A stretch of 64,000 nucleotides of DNA, from positions 121,649 to 185,648 of the forward strand of contig NZ_JASAUZ010000067.1 in the NCBI RefSeq assembly GCF_030162935.1, in the 5' to 3' direction. The position numbers and the translations under genes were made by a program. Below the pieces are notes generated by a model. The model was not told the origin of the DNA. It made no database searches and worked only from the letters and a program-made list of their open reading frames with translations. Shown piece after piece: positions 55,735-64,000 of the stretch. This stretch comes from Comamonas halotolerans. GTDB taxonomy: Bacteria; Pseudomonadota; Gammaproteobacteria; Burkholderiales; Burkholderiaceae_C. Position 1 is the first letter of the stretch; the number at the start of each line of letters is the position of its first letter.

Positions 55735-56778
55735 TTAACCCATAAAAATAGATGCAATCAACCCAAAAAATACTGCCAATCCAACCACAGTACAAATAAG
55801 CGGCCACCAAAGATCACGCCAACCTAAACTTGCATTTTCTTTCCAAGTTAAAATATAGGGATCATTCGCATCGACAGGATTTTGTGCCGCTATCTCATCC
55901 GGCCATTGAGGTAGCTTGCTGGTCCACATGGCAAACATGCGCCCCAATACATTCAATCCAAAAGCAGGGGAGGCAATCAACTGCAACCAAGGCCACGGCG
56001 CCGCAACCGAAAAGCTACTGAATATGCTCCAGCGCCATCCCTCTTTACGTCCATCAAGGGGTAAAATATAGCTATTTTCTTTCAGGTTACTATACGCTTT
56101 CTCCACACCATCTGATGCTTCCATATAGGGTTGCAAGAAAGCCCAGAAATTATCAACGGCGTCTGCCTCTGCCACAGGTGATGGGTAGCCTATAGTAAAT
56201 GACTCCTTCACCAAGGTTCCACTCTCATCCATAACATGGGCGCGTAAATCATAGGTTGTATCGGTGAGCGGGCTTTTGGCGGTACCAAGCACCAGATAAA
56301 GGTCATCCCAAGATGCCGTACACACGGTTCCATTTTGCCGGAAAAAATAAACTTGTCGTGTCTTTCTATTGAGGCGCATTGGATAATGTGTCCAGCGTGC
56401 GGTCTCTGTCCGCACCAACCAATAGCCAGCAAAAACCAAAAAAAATGAAAGCATTGTAAATATAAAAAATAATAAATAATCCAAATAACTAACATTCAAT
56501 CTATTTTCAGACAAAAACAAACCGAACACCATTGCAAATATTGCAAATATACCAAAAAAAATCACACATATGCCAAGCCAGGTATTAAATCCTTTAACGA
56601 AATACCATCTATCCACCAAATCAATATAATTAGAGTTAAAATTAATGACCGACATATAATCCATAGCAGGACTATTTATTGACCTTCCTTGCAAATATCT
56701 ATTATTCTTTTCTTCTTCCGTCAGTGGACGATCCACTGGAAAACGAATATTTCTATAATCAAGCCCAGCATAGTCCAT
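55735..56778 (-). CDS. DUF6708-like membrane protein, copy 4 (putative immunity)
   Basis: A 347-residue paralogue, last of four in a row downstream of the effector. Common plan: conserved MDYAGLDYRNIRFP start, two variable hydrophobic helices (about 65-90, 100-125), a conserved middle with RKTRQVYFFRQNGTVC and SWDDLYLVLG, a semi-hydrophobic stretch near 255-285, and a C-terminal helix (about 322-345). Its C-terminal 180 residues are almost the same as copy 1, with 261 identical bases (55894-56154), although its N-terminal helices differ. The ribosome site is weak. DUF6708 naming is from memory; the immunity role is inferred from position. Confidence 0.82.
   Translation of the reverse strand: MDYAGLDYRNIRFPVDRPLTEEEKNNRYLQGRSINSPAMDYMSVINFNSNYIDLVDRWYFVKGFNTWLGICVIFFGIFAIFAMVFGLFLSENRLNVSYLDYLLFFIFTMLSFFLVFAGYWLVRTETARWTHYPMRLNRKTRQVYFFRQNGTVCTASWDDLYLVLGTAKSPLTDTTYDLRAHVMDESGTLVKESFTIGYPSPVAEADAVDNFWAFLQPYMEASDGVEKAYSNLKENSYILPLDGRKEGWRWSIFSSFSVAAPWPWLQLIASPAFGLNVLGRMFAMWTSKLPQWPDEIAAQNPVDANDPYILTWKENASLGWRDLWWPLICTVVGLAVFFGLIASIFMG
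55894..56154. repeat. direct repeat, identical block in DUF6708-like copy 4
   Basis: By eye this 261-base stretch is identical to 59255-59515 in copy 1; outside it single differences begin and then divergence becomes large. It is a sign of recent duplication or gene conversion. Confidence 0.85.
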
Positions 56779-56853
56779 ATCAGCAATCTATTGAAATATA
56801 AATATAGATACTTAAAATTTTTGATAATTTAATCCTGCCAATATACAGTCTAG

Positions 56854-57894
56854 TCATATAAAAATATATGCAATCAGACCGAAAAAAGCAATCAAGCCAA
56901 TCACCGTACAAATAAGCGGCCACCAAACCTCGCGCCACCCCAAAACTCCGTTGTTTTTCCAACTCAAAATATAGGGATCTTCAGCATCTACTGGATTCAG
57001 CGCCTCTATCTCCTCCGGCCATTTCGGTATCTTGCTGGTCCACATAGCAAATATTCGACCCAATACATTAAGCCCAGACAAAGGAGAGGTAATCAATTGC
57101 AATACAGGCCAATGATATCCAATCAAAAATACACGGAATATGCTCCAACGCCACCCCTCTTTGCGCCCATCAATAGGCAAAAGATAAGCATTTTCTTTTA
57201 AGTGCTTAAAAGTTTTTTCTACTCCGTCTGGAGCTTCCATATAGGGCTGTAAAAAAGCCCAAAATTTGTCGATAGACTGCGCATCTCCTGTCATGGATGG
57301 GTAACCGATAGAAAATGACTCCTTCACCAAGGTTCCACTCTCATCCATAACATGGGCGCGTAAATCATAAGTAGTATCTGCAAATGGACTTTTAGCGGTA
57401 CCAAGCACAATATAAAGATCATCCCAAGATGCTGTGCACACCGTTCCATTTTGTCTAAAAAAATAAACCTGCCGTGTTTTTCTATTGAGCCTTATAGGAT
57501 AATGTGTCCACCGCCAAGACTCTGATCTTATTAACCACCACCCCGCCCATATAATAAATAATGAACCTATCGAAAATATAAAACCCAAAACCAAATGCAA
57601 GACCCCAAAACCAGCATTTCTATCAGACAAAAAAGAAATATACAAAGCGACTAAGAACAAACCAAAACCGCAAGAAGCAATGCCTCCCCCCATCCATACA
57701 TTAAACCCTTTAACTGAATACCACCTATCCACCAAATCTATATATCTAGAATTAAAACTAATCACTGATAAAAAATCTCTTACTGGAGCATCTTTTATTT
57801 TTTTTTGGAAATATCTGCTATTTTTCTCTTCATCTGTAAGTGGGCGGTTCACAGGAAAACGAATATTTCTATAATCAAGTCCAGCGTAGTCCAT
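56854..57894 (-). CDS. DUF6708-like membrane protein, copy 3 (putative immunity)
   Basis: A 346-residue paralogue, the most diverged of the four in its C-terminal half (for example SPLSGLNVLGRIF and KIPKWPEEIEALNPVDAEDPY where copies 1 and 4 have SPAFGLNVLGRMF and KLPQWPDE). It keeps the start MDYAGLDYRNIRFPVNRPL, the YFFRQNGTVCTASWDDLY core and the C-terminal helix. The ATG at 57894 is chosen by that conserved start; an in-frame ATG 13 codons upstream is not. The gene is AT-rich. Spacer to copy 2 is 86 bases with no terminator. Confidence 0.82.
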   Translation of the reverse strand: MDYAGLDYRNIRFPVNRPLTDEEKNSRYFQKKIKDAPVRDFLSVISFNSRYIDLVDRWYSVKGFNVWMGGGIASCGFGLFLVALYISFLSDRNAGFGVLHLVLGFIFSIGSLFIIWAGWWLIRSESWRWTHYPIRLNRKTRQVYFFRQNGTVCTASWDDLYIVLGTAKSPFADTTYDLRAHVMDESGTLVKESFSIGYPSMTGDAQSIDKFWAFLQPYMEAPDGVEKTFKHLKENAYLLPIDGRKEGWRWSIFRVFLIGYHWPVLQLITSPLSGLNVLGRIFAMWTSKIPKWPEEIEALNPVDAEDPYILSWKNNGVLGWREVWWPLICTVIGLIAFFGLIAYIFI

Positions 57895-57980
57895 ATTAGC
57901 TCTATATAAAAATATGAATTCCAGAAAATTCAATTTCTAATGGTGTGGATTCGATACGATTTAGTGTAAATTTCTATGTG

Positions 57981-59024
57981 CTACCTCAAAAAGGCATATG
58001 CCACCATACTAAAAAAAGCCAACAATCCAATCAATGTACAAATTAGTGGCCACCAAAGCTCACGCCAGCCCAATTTTTTATTATTTTTCCAACTCAAAAC
58101 ATAGGGATCATTCTCATCGACTGGATTGAGCGCCTCAACCTCCTCAGGCCACTGGGGTAGCTTGCTGGTCCACATGGCAAACATGCGCCCCAATACATTC
58201 AAGCCAAAAACAGGTGAAGCAATCAACTGAAACCACGGCCATGGTGCAATAAGCAAAAAGCCACGGAAGATGCTCCAGCGCCACCCCTCTTTACGCCCAT
58301 CTATAGGCAAAAGATAGCTATTTTCTTTCAAGTGTTTATACGTTTTCTCCACGCCATCTGAAGCTTCCATATAGGGCTGCAAAAAAGCCCAGAAATTATC
58401 AATATCATCAGCTTCAGCCGCCAAAGATGCATAACCCATAGAAAAGGATTCCTTCACTAACGTTCCACTCTCATCCATAACATGGGCGCGTAAATCATAA
58501 GTGGTATCTGTCAATGCGCTTTTAGATTTTCCGAGCACCAGATAAAGATCATCCCAAGATGCCGTACACACGGTTCCGTCTTGTCGAAAAAAATAAACTT
58601 GACGCGTTTTTCTATTGAGACGTATTGGATAATGTGTCCACCTCCATGACTCTGTCCTTACCAACCACCACCCAGCCCAAATAAAAAATAATGCAAATAG
58701 AGAAAAAATAAAACCCAAAGCCCAATCCAGAAATTCTAGTTTATATGTCCAATCCGATAAAAACAACATATAACATATCAGAAAACATGCAATCATGCCT
58801 CCTGAAATAACCGTACCTCCTACCCAAACATTAAAACCTTTAACTGAATACCACCTGTCCACCAAATCAATATAAGTAGAATTGAATTTAACAACTGACA
58901 AATAATCCCAAACTGGACTATTTATAGAATTTTTCTGAAAGTATCTACTATTTTTTTCTTCTTCCGTCAGTGGACGGTTCGCGGGAAAACGAATATTTCT
59001 ATAATCAAGTCCAGCGTAGTCCAT
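57981..59024 (-). CDS. DUF6708-like membrane protein, copy 2 (putative immunity)
   Basis: A 347-residue paralogue with the shared start MDYAGLDYRNIRFPANRPL, two N-terminal hydrophobic helices, the YFFRQDGTVCTASWDDLY core and a C-terminal helix ending in AYAFLR. It shares features with copy 1 in the core but has its own helices and C-terminus (SFFRGFLL, VEALNPVDENDPY). Probably a multi-pass inner-membrane protein. It lies 74 bases after copy 1 and has a weak ribosome site, so expression may depend on the upstream transcript. Confidence 0.82.
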   Translation of the reverse strand: MDYAGLDYRNIRFPANRPLTEEEKNSRYFQKNSINSPVWDYLSVVKFNSTYIDLVDRWYSVKGFNVWVGGTVISGGMIACFLICYMLFLSDWTYKLEFLDWALGFIFSLFALFFIWAGWWLVRTESWRWTHYPIRLNRKTRQVYFFRQDGTVCTASWDDLYLVLGKSKSALTDTTYDLRAHVMDESGTLVKESFSMGYASLAAEADDIDNFWAFLQPYMEASDGVEKTYKHLKENSYLLPIDGRKEGWRWSIFRGFLLIAPWPWFQLIASPVFGLNVLGRMFAMWTSKLPQWPEEVEALNPVDENDPYVLSWKNNKKLGWRELWWPLICTLIGLLAFFSMVAYAFLR

Positions 59025-59098
59025 ATCAGTATTTTATAGAAATAAAAATTCCCACATTTCAATTTCTTATAACAAAAACCAATTGAGACATATTCTTA

Positions 59099-60139
59099 TC
59101 ATATAAAAATAGAAGCTATCAAGGCCACAAAAGCAGCCAGTCCAACCAACGTACAAATAAGTGGCCACCATAGATCACGCCAACCTAAGCTTACATTTTC
59201 TTTCCAAGTCAAAATATAGGGATCATTCGCATCGACAGGATTTTGTGCCGCTACCTCATCCGGCCATTGAGGTAGCTTGCTGGTCCACATGGCAAACATG
59301 CGCCCCAATACATTCAATCCAAAAGCAGGGGAGGCAATCAACTGCAACCAAGGCCACGGCGCCGCAACCGAAAAGCTACTGAATATGCTCCAGCGCCATC
59401 CCTCTTTACGTCCATCAAGGGGTAAAATATAGCTATTTTCTTTCAGGTTACTATACGCTTTCTCCACACCATCTGATGCTTCCATATAGGGTTGCAAGAA
59501 AGCCCAGAAATTATCGATGGCGTCTGCCTCTGCCACAGGTGACGGGTAGCCTATAGTAAATGACTCCTTTACCAAGGTTCCGCTCTCATCCATGACATGG
59601 GCGCGTAAATCATAGGTTGTATCGGTTAGCGGGCTTTTAGCGGTACCAAGCACCAGATAAAGATCATCCCAAGATGCCGTACACACAGTTCCATCTTGTC
59701 GAAAAAAATAAACTTGTCGTGTTTTCCTATTAATCCGTATAGGATAATGTGTCCACTTCCAGGATTCTGTCCTTATTAACCACCATCCTCCCCAAATAAT
59801 AAACAAAGAAACAATAAAAAACACGATCACCAAAATCCAGTTCAGAGGATTCAAATTAGGATCATTTATAAAAGTATAGCTTGCATAAAACAGGAGCAGA
59901 TCCAAAACTAAGCCACCTGCAAACACAGCACCTCCGACCCACACATTAAACCCTTTAACTCGATACCATCTATCCACCAAATCAATATAATTTGAGTTAA
60001 AACTAATTACTGACATAAAATCCATAGCGAGCGCATTTACTTTCTTGTTTTGCTCAAATCTACCTTCTTTTTCTTCTTCCGTCAGCGGACGGTTCACAGG
60101 AAAGCGGATATTTCTATAATCAAGTCCGGCGTAGTCCAT
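59099..60139 (-). CDS. DUF6708-like membrane protein, copy 1 (putative cognate immunity)
   Basis: A 346-residue membrane protein directly after the effector: its ATG is one base past the effector stop and its AAAGGG ribosome site lies inside the effector's last codons, so the two are translationally linked, as is usual for cognate effector-immunity pairs. Helices at about 65-87, 100-122 and 322-344; core RKTRQVYFFRQDGTVCTAS. A membrane-located immunity protein fits an effector that attacks membranes. This is position-based inference; the family function is not established. Confidence 0.85.
   Translation of the reverse strand: MDYAGLDYRNIRFPVNRPLTEEEKEGRFEQNKKVNALAMDFMSVISFNSNYIDLVDRWYRVKGFNVWVGGAVFAGGLVLDLLLFYASYTFINDPNLNPLNWILVIVFFIVSLFIIWGGWWLIRTESWKWTHYPIRINRKTRQVYFFRQDGTVCTASWDDLYLVLGTAKSPLTDTTYDLRAHVMDESGTLVKESFTIGYPSPVAEADAIDNFWAFLQPYMEASDGVEKAYSNLKENSYILPLDGRKEGWRWSIFSSFSVAAPWPWLQLIASPAFGLNVLGRMFAMWTSKLPQWPDEVAAQNPVDANDPYILTWKENVSLGWRDLWWPLICTLVGLAAFVALIASIFI
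59255..59515. repeat. direct repeat, identical block in DUF6708-like copy 1
   Basis: Counterpart of 55894-56154 (offset 3361 bases), identical over 261 bases by eye. It encodes the region from the NLKENSYILP segment to the SKLPQWPDE segment. Confidence 0.85.
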
Positions 60140-60140
60140 A

Positions 60141-62759
60141 TTAGCCCTTTAACGCAATATCAAGTTCTTGCATTTCAATATTTAAATCAGAGTATTTATC
60201 AAACAAACCAAAATAACACCGCTCCAGCCAATCCTGAATCTTATTATCCTTAAAAATCTCAATCAATACTGCAATTAAAACAGCCAAAACAACCAAAATA
60301 ATCCCAACACCCGTAGCAGCTGCGCCAAAAATCAATGCACCTAATTTAGTAAATGACAATACTGCGACCAGACTCACAGTAGCACTCCCAGCATAAAGCC
60401 AAGCTACAGCGTAGTTCCCTTCCTTAAATTCTTGATAACCACGATAAGAATCCCATATTGTCATTGCTGCTCCGGCAACAAAACCTAATGCTTTAGCCGC
60501 ATATTGCAATACCCTAGAACAATATTTTTGAATAAATCTTCCTGCTCTACTTCCCGCTTCTGCTGCACTCGTAGACCATTTGTCAATAGTGTCTGCCAAT
60601 GTACCTGCCAAGGCCGCGCATCCAGCCAGGTACCGCCCTTGGTTTTCATTTTTTTCATGGGCCATGCTTCTATCCAGATCTGAGGCCAGTTTGCTCAAAG
60701 CCACCAGCTGCAAAATACCGGTCACAACCCCAAGCCCTGCGGATGAGGGCAATAATTTTTTCCAGCGCATCTGTGTCAAACGCTTGCGGTCTGCTTCTGT
60801 CAGAATTGCGTTTTCAGCAAATCTGCGCGCATTGCCCTGTGCATCCACCCCAGGAAAATCCTGCACCACTCTTGCATCAGCCATTATCAGATAGCGGAAT
60901 TTACCTGTTCCCTGCACAGAAACCCCATAAATTCTTGCTTTGCGCATTTCAATCTCAATGGCTCTATTGAGAGATCTCAAGTCTGAAACCTTGGGATTAA
61001 CTGCAGACATTCTGCTGACCAGCTCCTTGATGGCATCGCCCTTGGACATTACTGCTTCAACCATCACCACTGGTGATTTCGCTATCACCCCCATCATCAC
61101 CAGACCAGGACCAATAACGCCATCCACGGCTTTATTGGCAATTTTCGCCAATATGCCACCCATGGCAGATGTCATGCGAATAACGGTGTTGCTAGCTCCG
61201 GTTCCCAGGGCCTTTTCAGACTCCTCATAGGCCTGAATCAAAGGATCCCAGGGCAGGCTTTTCAGCGTGTCTGGGCTTAGTCCATCCCCAGTAAATTTAT
61301 TGATTTCCTGCACGATGGACTCTGTATTCAAAGCCAGGGCGCGCAGAATCAAATTATTTTTTTCAATGCTTGATGCTGCTAACCAGCGCTCATAAAGCGC
61401 AAAACATGGCGCATACTGCTGGGTATCTTGTATGACAAGAATTATTTTATTGATATACCCTTCAATGGAAGCGGGATCACTGTCTTCGTGACTGCAATCG
61501 AGGTGATTAAATAGCTGTTCGCTTTCTATCCATTTCACATGGGCATTGGCCAAAGGCAAAAGCACCGAGGTGTCGTAGCTGGCCAAGCGCTGGTTCCACT
61601 GGCTCTCCCATGCCAGAAGCTTTTTTTCATCGTATTTTTTCTGATATTTTTCCCAAGCATCTTTTCTAGCTTCCTGCATTTCTTCTGGCGTTGGGGTACT
61701 CCATTCTTCATAAATTTCCTGCCTGGCTTTCCGGTTTTCAGGAAAAAGCCAGTCAGCAATAGCCATTCCAGCCTGAGCCCCAGGATCATATCCACCATTC
61801 AGTAGCTGGTGTGCACGTATCTCAGTGCGAAATATCTGACGATTCTCTGCATCCGCTGTGATAGTTTTTTTGATTTCTTTGATCACAGAAGCTACTGCCA
61901 AAGGCCTTTTCTCACTGGCACGCCGTACTACAACCTCTTCCTGCAATTCTGTTCTTATCAAACTGGCAAGGTCTGCAGTAATTCCTACCGGGTCATTGAC
62001 TGCAATGATGGCAGGAGGGTATCCCCATTGTTTCCCAGCCTCTTGGGCTGCGGTTATCAATTTTTCCTTTTCTTCAGTTAATGTCGCGAGCGGATCTGAA
62101 GCATGAGAAAACGATTTATATGCCACAATAACAACTTCATCATGGCTGTTTCTTTCTGGAATGGGTACATTGTATTCACAAACAATGTCTCCAATCCTCT
62201 CCATGGAAGCCGTATGCGCTTGAGTGGCAGCACCACCACTATCTACCCAAGCCTTAACATCAATAACTTGCATATGCCTTTTTCGGCATTCTTGAGATCG
62301 ATGTTTTTCAAAGACTTTCTGAGTCCATGGAGTATCTGAAAAAGCAAACCACACCTTTCCTGCATTTCCGGCATCTGGAATCATGACACAGCCAGCCAGT
62401 GGAGGAGTTCCGTGTCGCGAACAAACCAGGCTCAACTCATTGGTGTGGGGTGGCGCCTTTTGTCTATAGTCGAACTCTTGCAACTCATAATTTTCAGACA
62501 CCAGATAGGCTTTCCACTGTCCTCGTACTTCGTTAAAGACATAAAGATAACCAGGTCGCAGTCTACGGAGGGTGTAAATTGCAGTTTTTGGCAATGCAAT
62601 ATCATTAACGCCTTGCCCAAATGGCGCAATTAACCCGGGTGCTTTGGTTTTTAATTCAGGGCTATTCCAAGCTAACGCATACCTGACTGGCATTATTGGC
62701 AAACCAAATCGAGTACAGTCAGGGCAATGTTCCTGTTCTGCATTTTTATTTGTACCCAT
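60141..62759 (-). CDS. type VI secretion effector, BTH_I2691-like, with membrane-inserting C-terminus
   Basis: An 872-residue protein. The N-terminal region (HCPDCTRFGLPIMPVRYALA, then IALPKTAIYTLRRLRPGYLYVFNEV) is that of the BTH_I2691 type VI effector family. Hydrophobic segments appear near 540-580, 670-690, 757-773, 783-803 and 806-835, suggesting a membrane-acting, possibly pore-forming toxin. It lies between a DUF4123 adaptor gene and four membrane-protein genes, downstream of vgrG. GC content is lower than the core genes, a sign of transfer. Delivery on the adjacent VgrG and the toxic activity are inference. Confidence 0.85.
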   Translation of the reverse strand: MGTNKNAEQEHCPDCTRFGLPIMPVRYALAWNSPELKTKAPGLIAPFGQGVNDIALPKTAIYTLRRLRPGYLYVFNEVRGQWKAYLVSENYELQEFDYRQKAPPHTNELSLVCSRHGTPPLAGCVMIPDAGNAGKVWFAFSDTPWTQKVFEKHRSQECRKRHMQVIDVKAWVDSGGAATQAHTASMERIGDIVCEYNVPIPERNSHDEVVIVAYKSFSHASDPLATLTEEKEKLITAAQEAGKQWGYPPAIIAVNDPVGITADLASLIRTELQEEVVVRRASEKRPLAVASVIKEIKKTITADAENRQIFRTEIRAHQLLNGGYDPGAQAGMAIADWLFPENRKARQEIYEEWSTPTPEEMQEARKDAWEKYQKKYDEKKLLAWESQWNQRLASYDTSVLLPLANAHVKWIESEQLFNHLDCSHEDSDPASIEGYINKIILVIQDTQQYAPCFALYERWLAASSIEKNNLILRALALNTESIVQEINKFTGDGLSPDTLKSLPWDPLIQAYEESEKALGTGASNTVIRMTSAMGGILAKIANKAVDGVIGPGLVMMGVIAKSPVVMVEAVMSKGDAIKELVSRMSAVNPKVSDLRSLNRAIEIEMRKARIYGVSVQGTGKFRYLIMADARVVQDFPGVDAQGNARRFAENAILTEADRKRLTQMRWKKLLPSSAGLGVVTGILQLVALSKLASDLDRSMAHEKNENQGRYLAGCAALAGTLADTIDKWSTSAAEAGSRAGRFIQKYCSRVLQYAAKALGFVAGAAMTIWDSYRGYQEFKEGNYAVAWLYAGSATVSLVAVLSFTKLGALIFGAAATGVGIILVVLAVLIAVLIEIFKDNKIQDWLERCYFGLFDKYSDLNIEMQELDIALKG

Positions 62760-62769
62760 TTCTACCCCC

Positions 62770-63609
62770 TCAATACTTCAATTCCGAAGAAAATGCATCA
62801 TCTGGTATTTTTTGGCACGCGCTCACATAACTTATCTCACCGCTTTGGGCCAGTCTAAGACAATCGTTCAATGCTGGTGCCTGATGAATTTGAGCCCCAA
62901 ATTGGTAGCTTTGAAGCGCATATAAACATAGATCCTCTCTATCTTTCAGCCCTGCGCTGCGTGCAGAAAATATTTGATGTATCAGAAATTTTGGATCCGC
63001 TTTGACATATGCATTGACTCCGTGGCTGTAATGAATTTCCTTCAGACACATATTCAGAACTTCAATTTCATCCAGAATCTTCCATTGCGCATCACTGAGA
63101 TCCAGAACACCTAATTTATTTTTAGGGGCTTTGGGGTTTTCCTGCGCATGCCATCTACCTTCAATGGTGTCATGCCAACTCCAGCATTCAATCAGCCCCA
63201 TCAAGGTTGATAACTGACTGGAATCAAAAACCCAACACAGTTGCCGAAACACTCTAGGGTCATGCATACGCAGCCATACACGACCCCAGGGGTTTAGTCG
63301 TCGGCAGATGGTTATGCGCTGCCAGTGAACTTGAAGTGTTTTTATGGGAACTGAAGATTTCAGCAATCCACTGAATAATGGTTTTCCAAAATCATTGATA
63401 CACAAGTTAGAGCGATCCAGCAGCTCCATGCGCTCTAAAGTTGATAAATCTTCGAGCGATAACAGCAATGGCATCAACTTTTGGTGTCGGTCCAGCCCCC
63501 TCGGGATCAAGCGCAATGTATTTAAATCTTTGTATTGCTCTTCTGGAATATCCAAAGGATTGATGACGGCGTATTCATGCGTCAGAACTGGTGAATAGTC
63601 GAGCGTCAT
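62770..63609 (-). CDS. DUF4123 domain type VI effector adaptor/chaperone
   Basis: A 279-residue DUF4123 protein (Tap/TEC type). The family loads a specific effector on the tip of its VgrG and is not part of the effector itself. The recognisable core is GRVWLRMHDPRVFRQL, followed by a helical C-terminal half. No signal or membrane segment. It starts 15 bases after the vgrG stop and ends 10 bases before the effector start, the classic vgrG-adaptor-effector order. The N-terminus includes HEYAVINPLDIPEEQYKDL. Confidence 0.88.
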   Translation of the reverse strand: MTLDYSPVLTHEYAVINPLDIPEEQYKDLNTLRLIPRGLDRHQKLMPLLLSLEDLSTLERMELLDRSNLCINDFGKPLFSGLLKSSVPIKTLQVHWQRITICRRLNPWGRVWLRMHDPRVFRQLCWVFDSSQLSTLMGLIECWSWHDTIEGRWHAQENPKAPKNKLGVLDLSDAQWKILDEIEVLNMCLKEIHYSHGVNAYVKADPKFLIHQIFSARSAGLKDREDLCLYALQSYQFGAQIHQAPALNDCLRLAQSGEISYVSACQKIPDDAFSSELKY

Positions 63610-63624
63610 AGCGTTCGCCCCACC

Positions 63625-64000
63625 TCAATCCAAAGGGACCACCGCGCCACCGGCAGAATCGGCCCGTAAGGCGCCAAGCTCACACATCTTCGGCTCAGAC
63701 TTCAGAAACTTGGGCTGATCCACCGATGACGCTTGCGGCCCCACAAATTTATGTGACCCGGCTTTGAAGGTCACTGCACCCGGCGCATGAATCTGGATGT
63801 TGCCCCCTTCCAGCCGGATATAGCCTCCGCCTGCCGTGAGCAGCAAATGCTTTGCCGCCAGCACATTCGCTCCTTGCGTTGTGCTGGCAAGCGTGACGCT
63901 TTGCTGCGCTGCCATCTGGCTGGGGCCTTGCTGGCTTTGCACCTTCACCGCACCATCTGCAGCATGCAGCTTGATGCCGCGCTCCGTGTTGGGCTCTGAA
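63625..64000 (-). CDS. VgrG type VI spike protein, C-terminal part (partial at window edge)
   Basis: The frame is open to the window end, so only the last 124 or so residues are seen; an internal GTG at 63948 is not the start. The sequence (EPNTERGIKLHAADGAVKVQ, LAAKHLLLTAGGGYIRLEGGNI, IHAPGAVTFKAGSH) is the DUF2345 region that follows the gp5-like spike in VgrG. The last 40 residues form a variable tail ending in GGAVVPLD. VgrG trimers form the puncturing tip of the type VI system and carry effectors. It heads the adaptor-effector-immunity unit. Confidence 0.92.
   Translation of the reverse strand, partial: SEPNTERGIKLHAADGAVKVQSQQGPSQMAAQQSVTLASTTQGANVLAAKHLLLTAGGGYIRLEGGNIQIHAPGAVTFKAGSHKFVGPQASSVDQPKFLKSEPKMCELGALRADSAGGAVVPLD

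Noticed and set aside
55735..60139. Repeat array that might be CRISPR or an IS cluster
   Set aside because: The repeats are four full-length coding paralogues with roughly 1.1-kb periodicity; no short direct repeats, transposase or terminal inverted repeats were seen.

Overview
The window looks like chromosomal DNA of a Gram-negative betaproteobacterium of the order Burkholderiales, most likely family Comamonadaceae (Comamonas-like). The reasons are three Burkholderiales-type 16-stranded porins, the cyanophycin synthetase pair with its linked ABC transporter and DUF1854 gene, a Bug-type (TTT) periplasmic binding protein, a CIRCE-controlled groESL operon, and a moderately high GC content with codon use to match. 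Genus and species are inference. No rRNA, tRNA, CRISPR array or insertion sequence was seen.

Layout. 1-2.5 kb: the end of an alpha/beta hydrolase gene and two overlapping LpxL-type acyltransferase genes, divergent from metK (2.6-3.8 kb), whose leader can form a pseudoknot that buries the ribosome binding site. 4-6.7 kb: cstA-ybdD (pyruvate/peptide uptake) and a tiny DUF1328 membrane protein. 6.8-10.5 kb: NAD salvage cluster (nicotinamidase-like, pncB, NadM-Nudix fusion) with a GNAT gene. 10.6-11.8 kb: membrane diguanylate cyclase. 12-14.2 kb: groES-groEL under CIRCE. 14.4-19.1 kb: tal, a FabH-like synthase and pgi on the minus strand, divergent from an RpiR/HexR-type regulator. 19.1-22.6 kb: two porins and an OsmC-like gene. 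22.7-26.6 kb: a candidate small RNA or attenuator, ilvA, cobS-cobC and small genes. 26.7-28.7 kb: luciferase-like oxidoreductase and a 5'-nucleotidase. 29.3-37 kb: cyanophycin locus, with DUF1854 and ABC transporter on the minus strand divergent from cphA' and cphA. 37-42.9 kb: haloperoxidase-like hydrolase, MFS transporter, creA, a LysR-yeiH pair and small genes. 42.9-48 kb: succinate-semialdehyde dehydrogenase, then azurin, a RidA-family lipoprotein, cytochrome c and a Tat-exported flavin amine oxidase that together look like a periplasmic amine-oxidising module. 48.2-55.2 kb: Bug-type binding protein, nucleoside deaminase, an uncharacterised gene, a 960-residue Hsp70 homologue and a third porin.

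55.5-64 kb: a visibly AT-richer island read from right to left. It holds the 3' end of a vgrG, a DUF4123 adaptor, an 872-residue effector of the BTH_I2691 type with hydrophobic C-terminal segments, and four tandem paralogues of a roughly 346-residue multi-pass membrane protein (DUF6708-like), which are the likely immunity proteins. The first and last copies share a run of about 260 identical bases, while their N-terminal membrane segments differ. This type VI secretion cargo island is the best candidate here for poorly described biology. Next come the metK leader pseudoknot, the periplasmic amine-oxidation cluster, and the second cyanophycin synthetase with a degenerate Mur-ligase P-loop.
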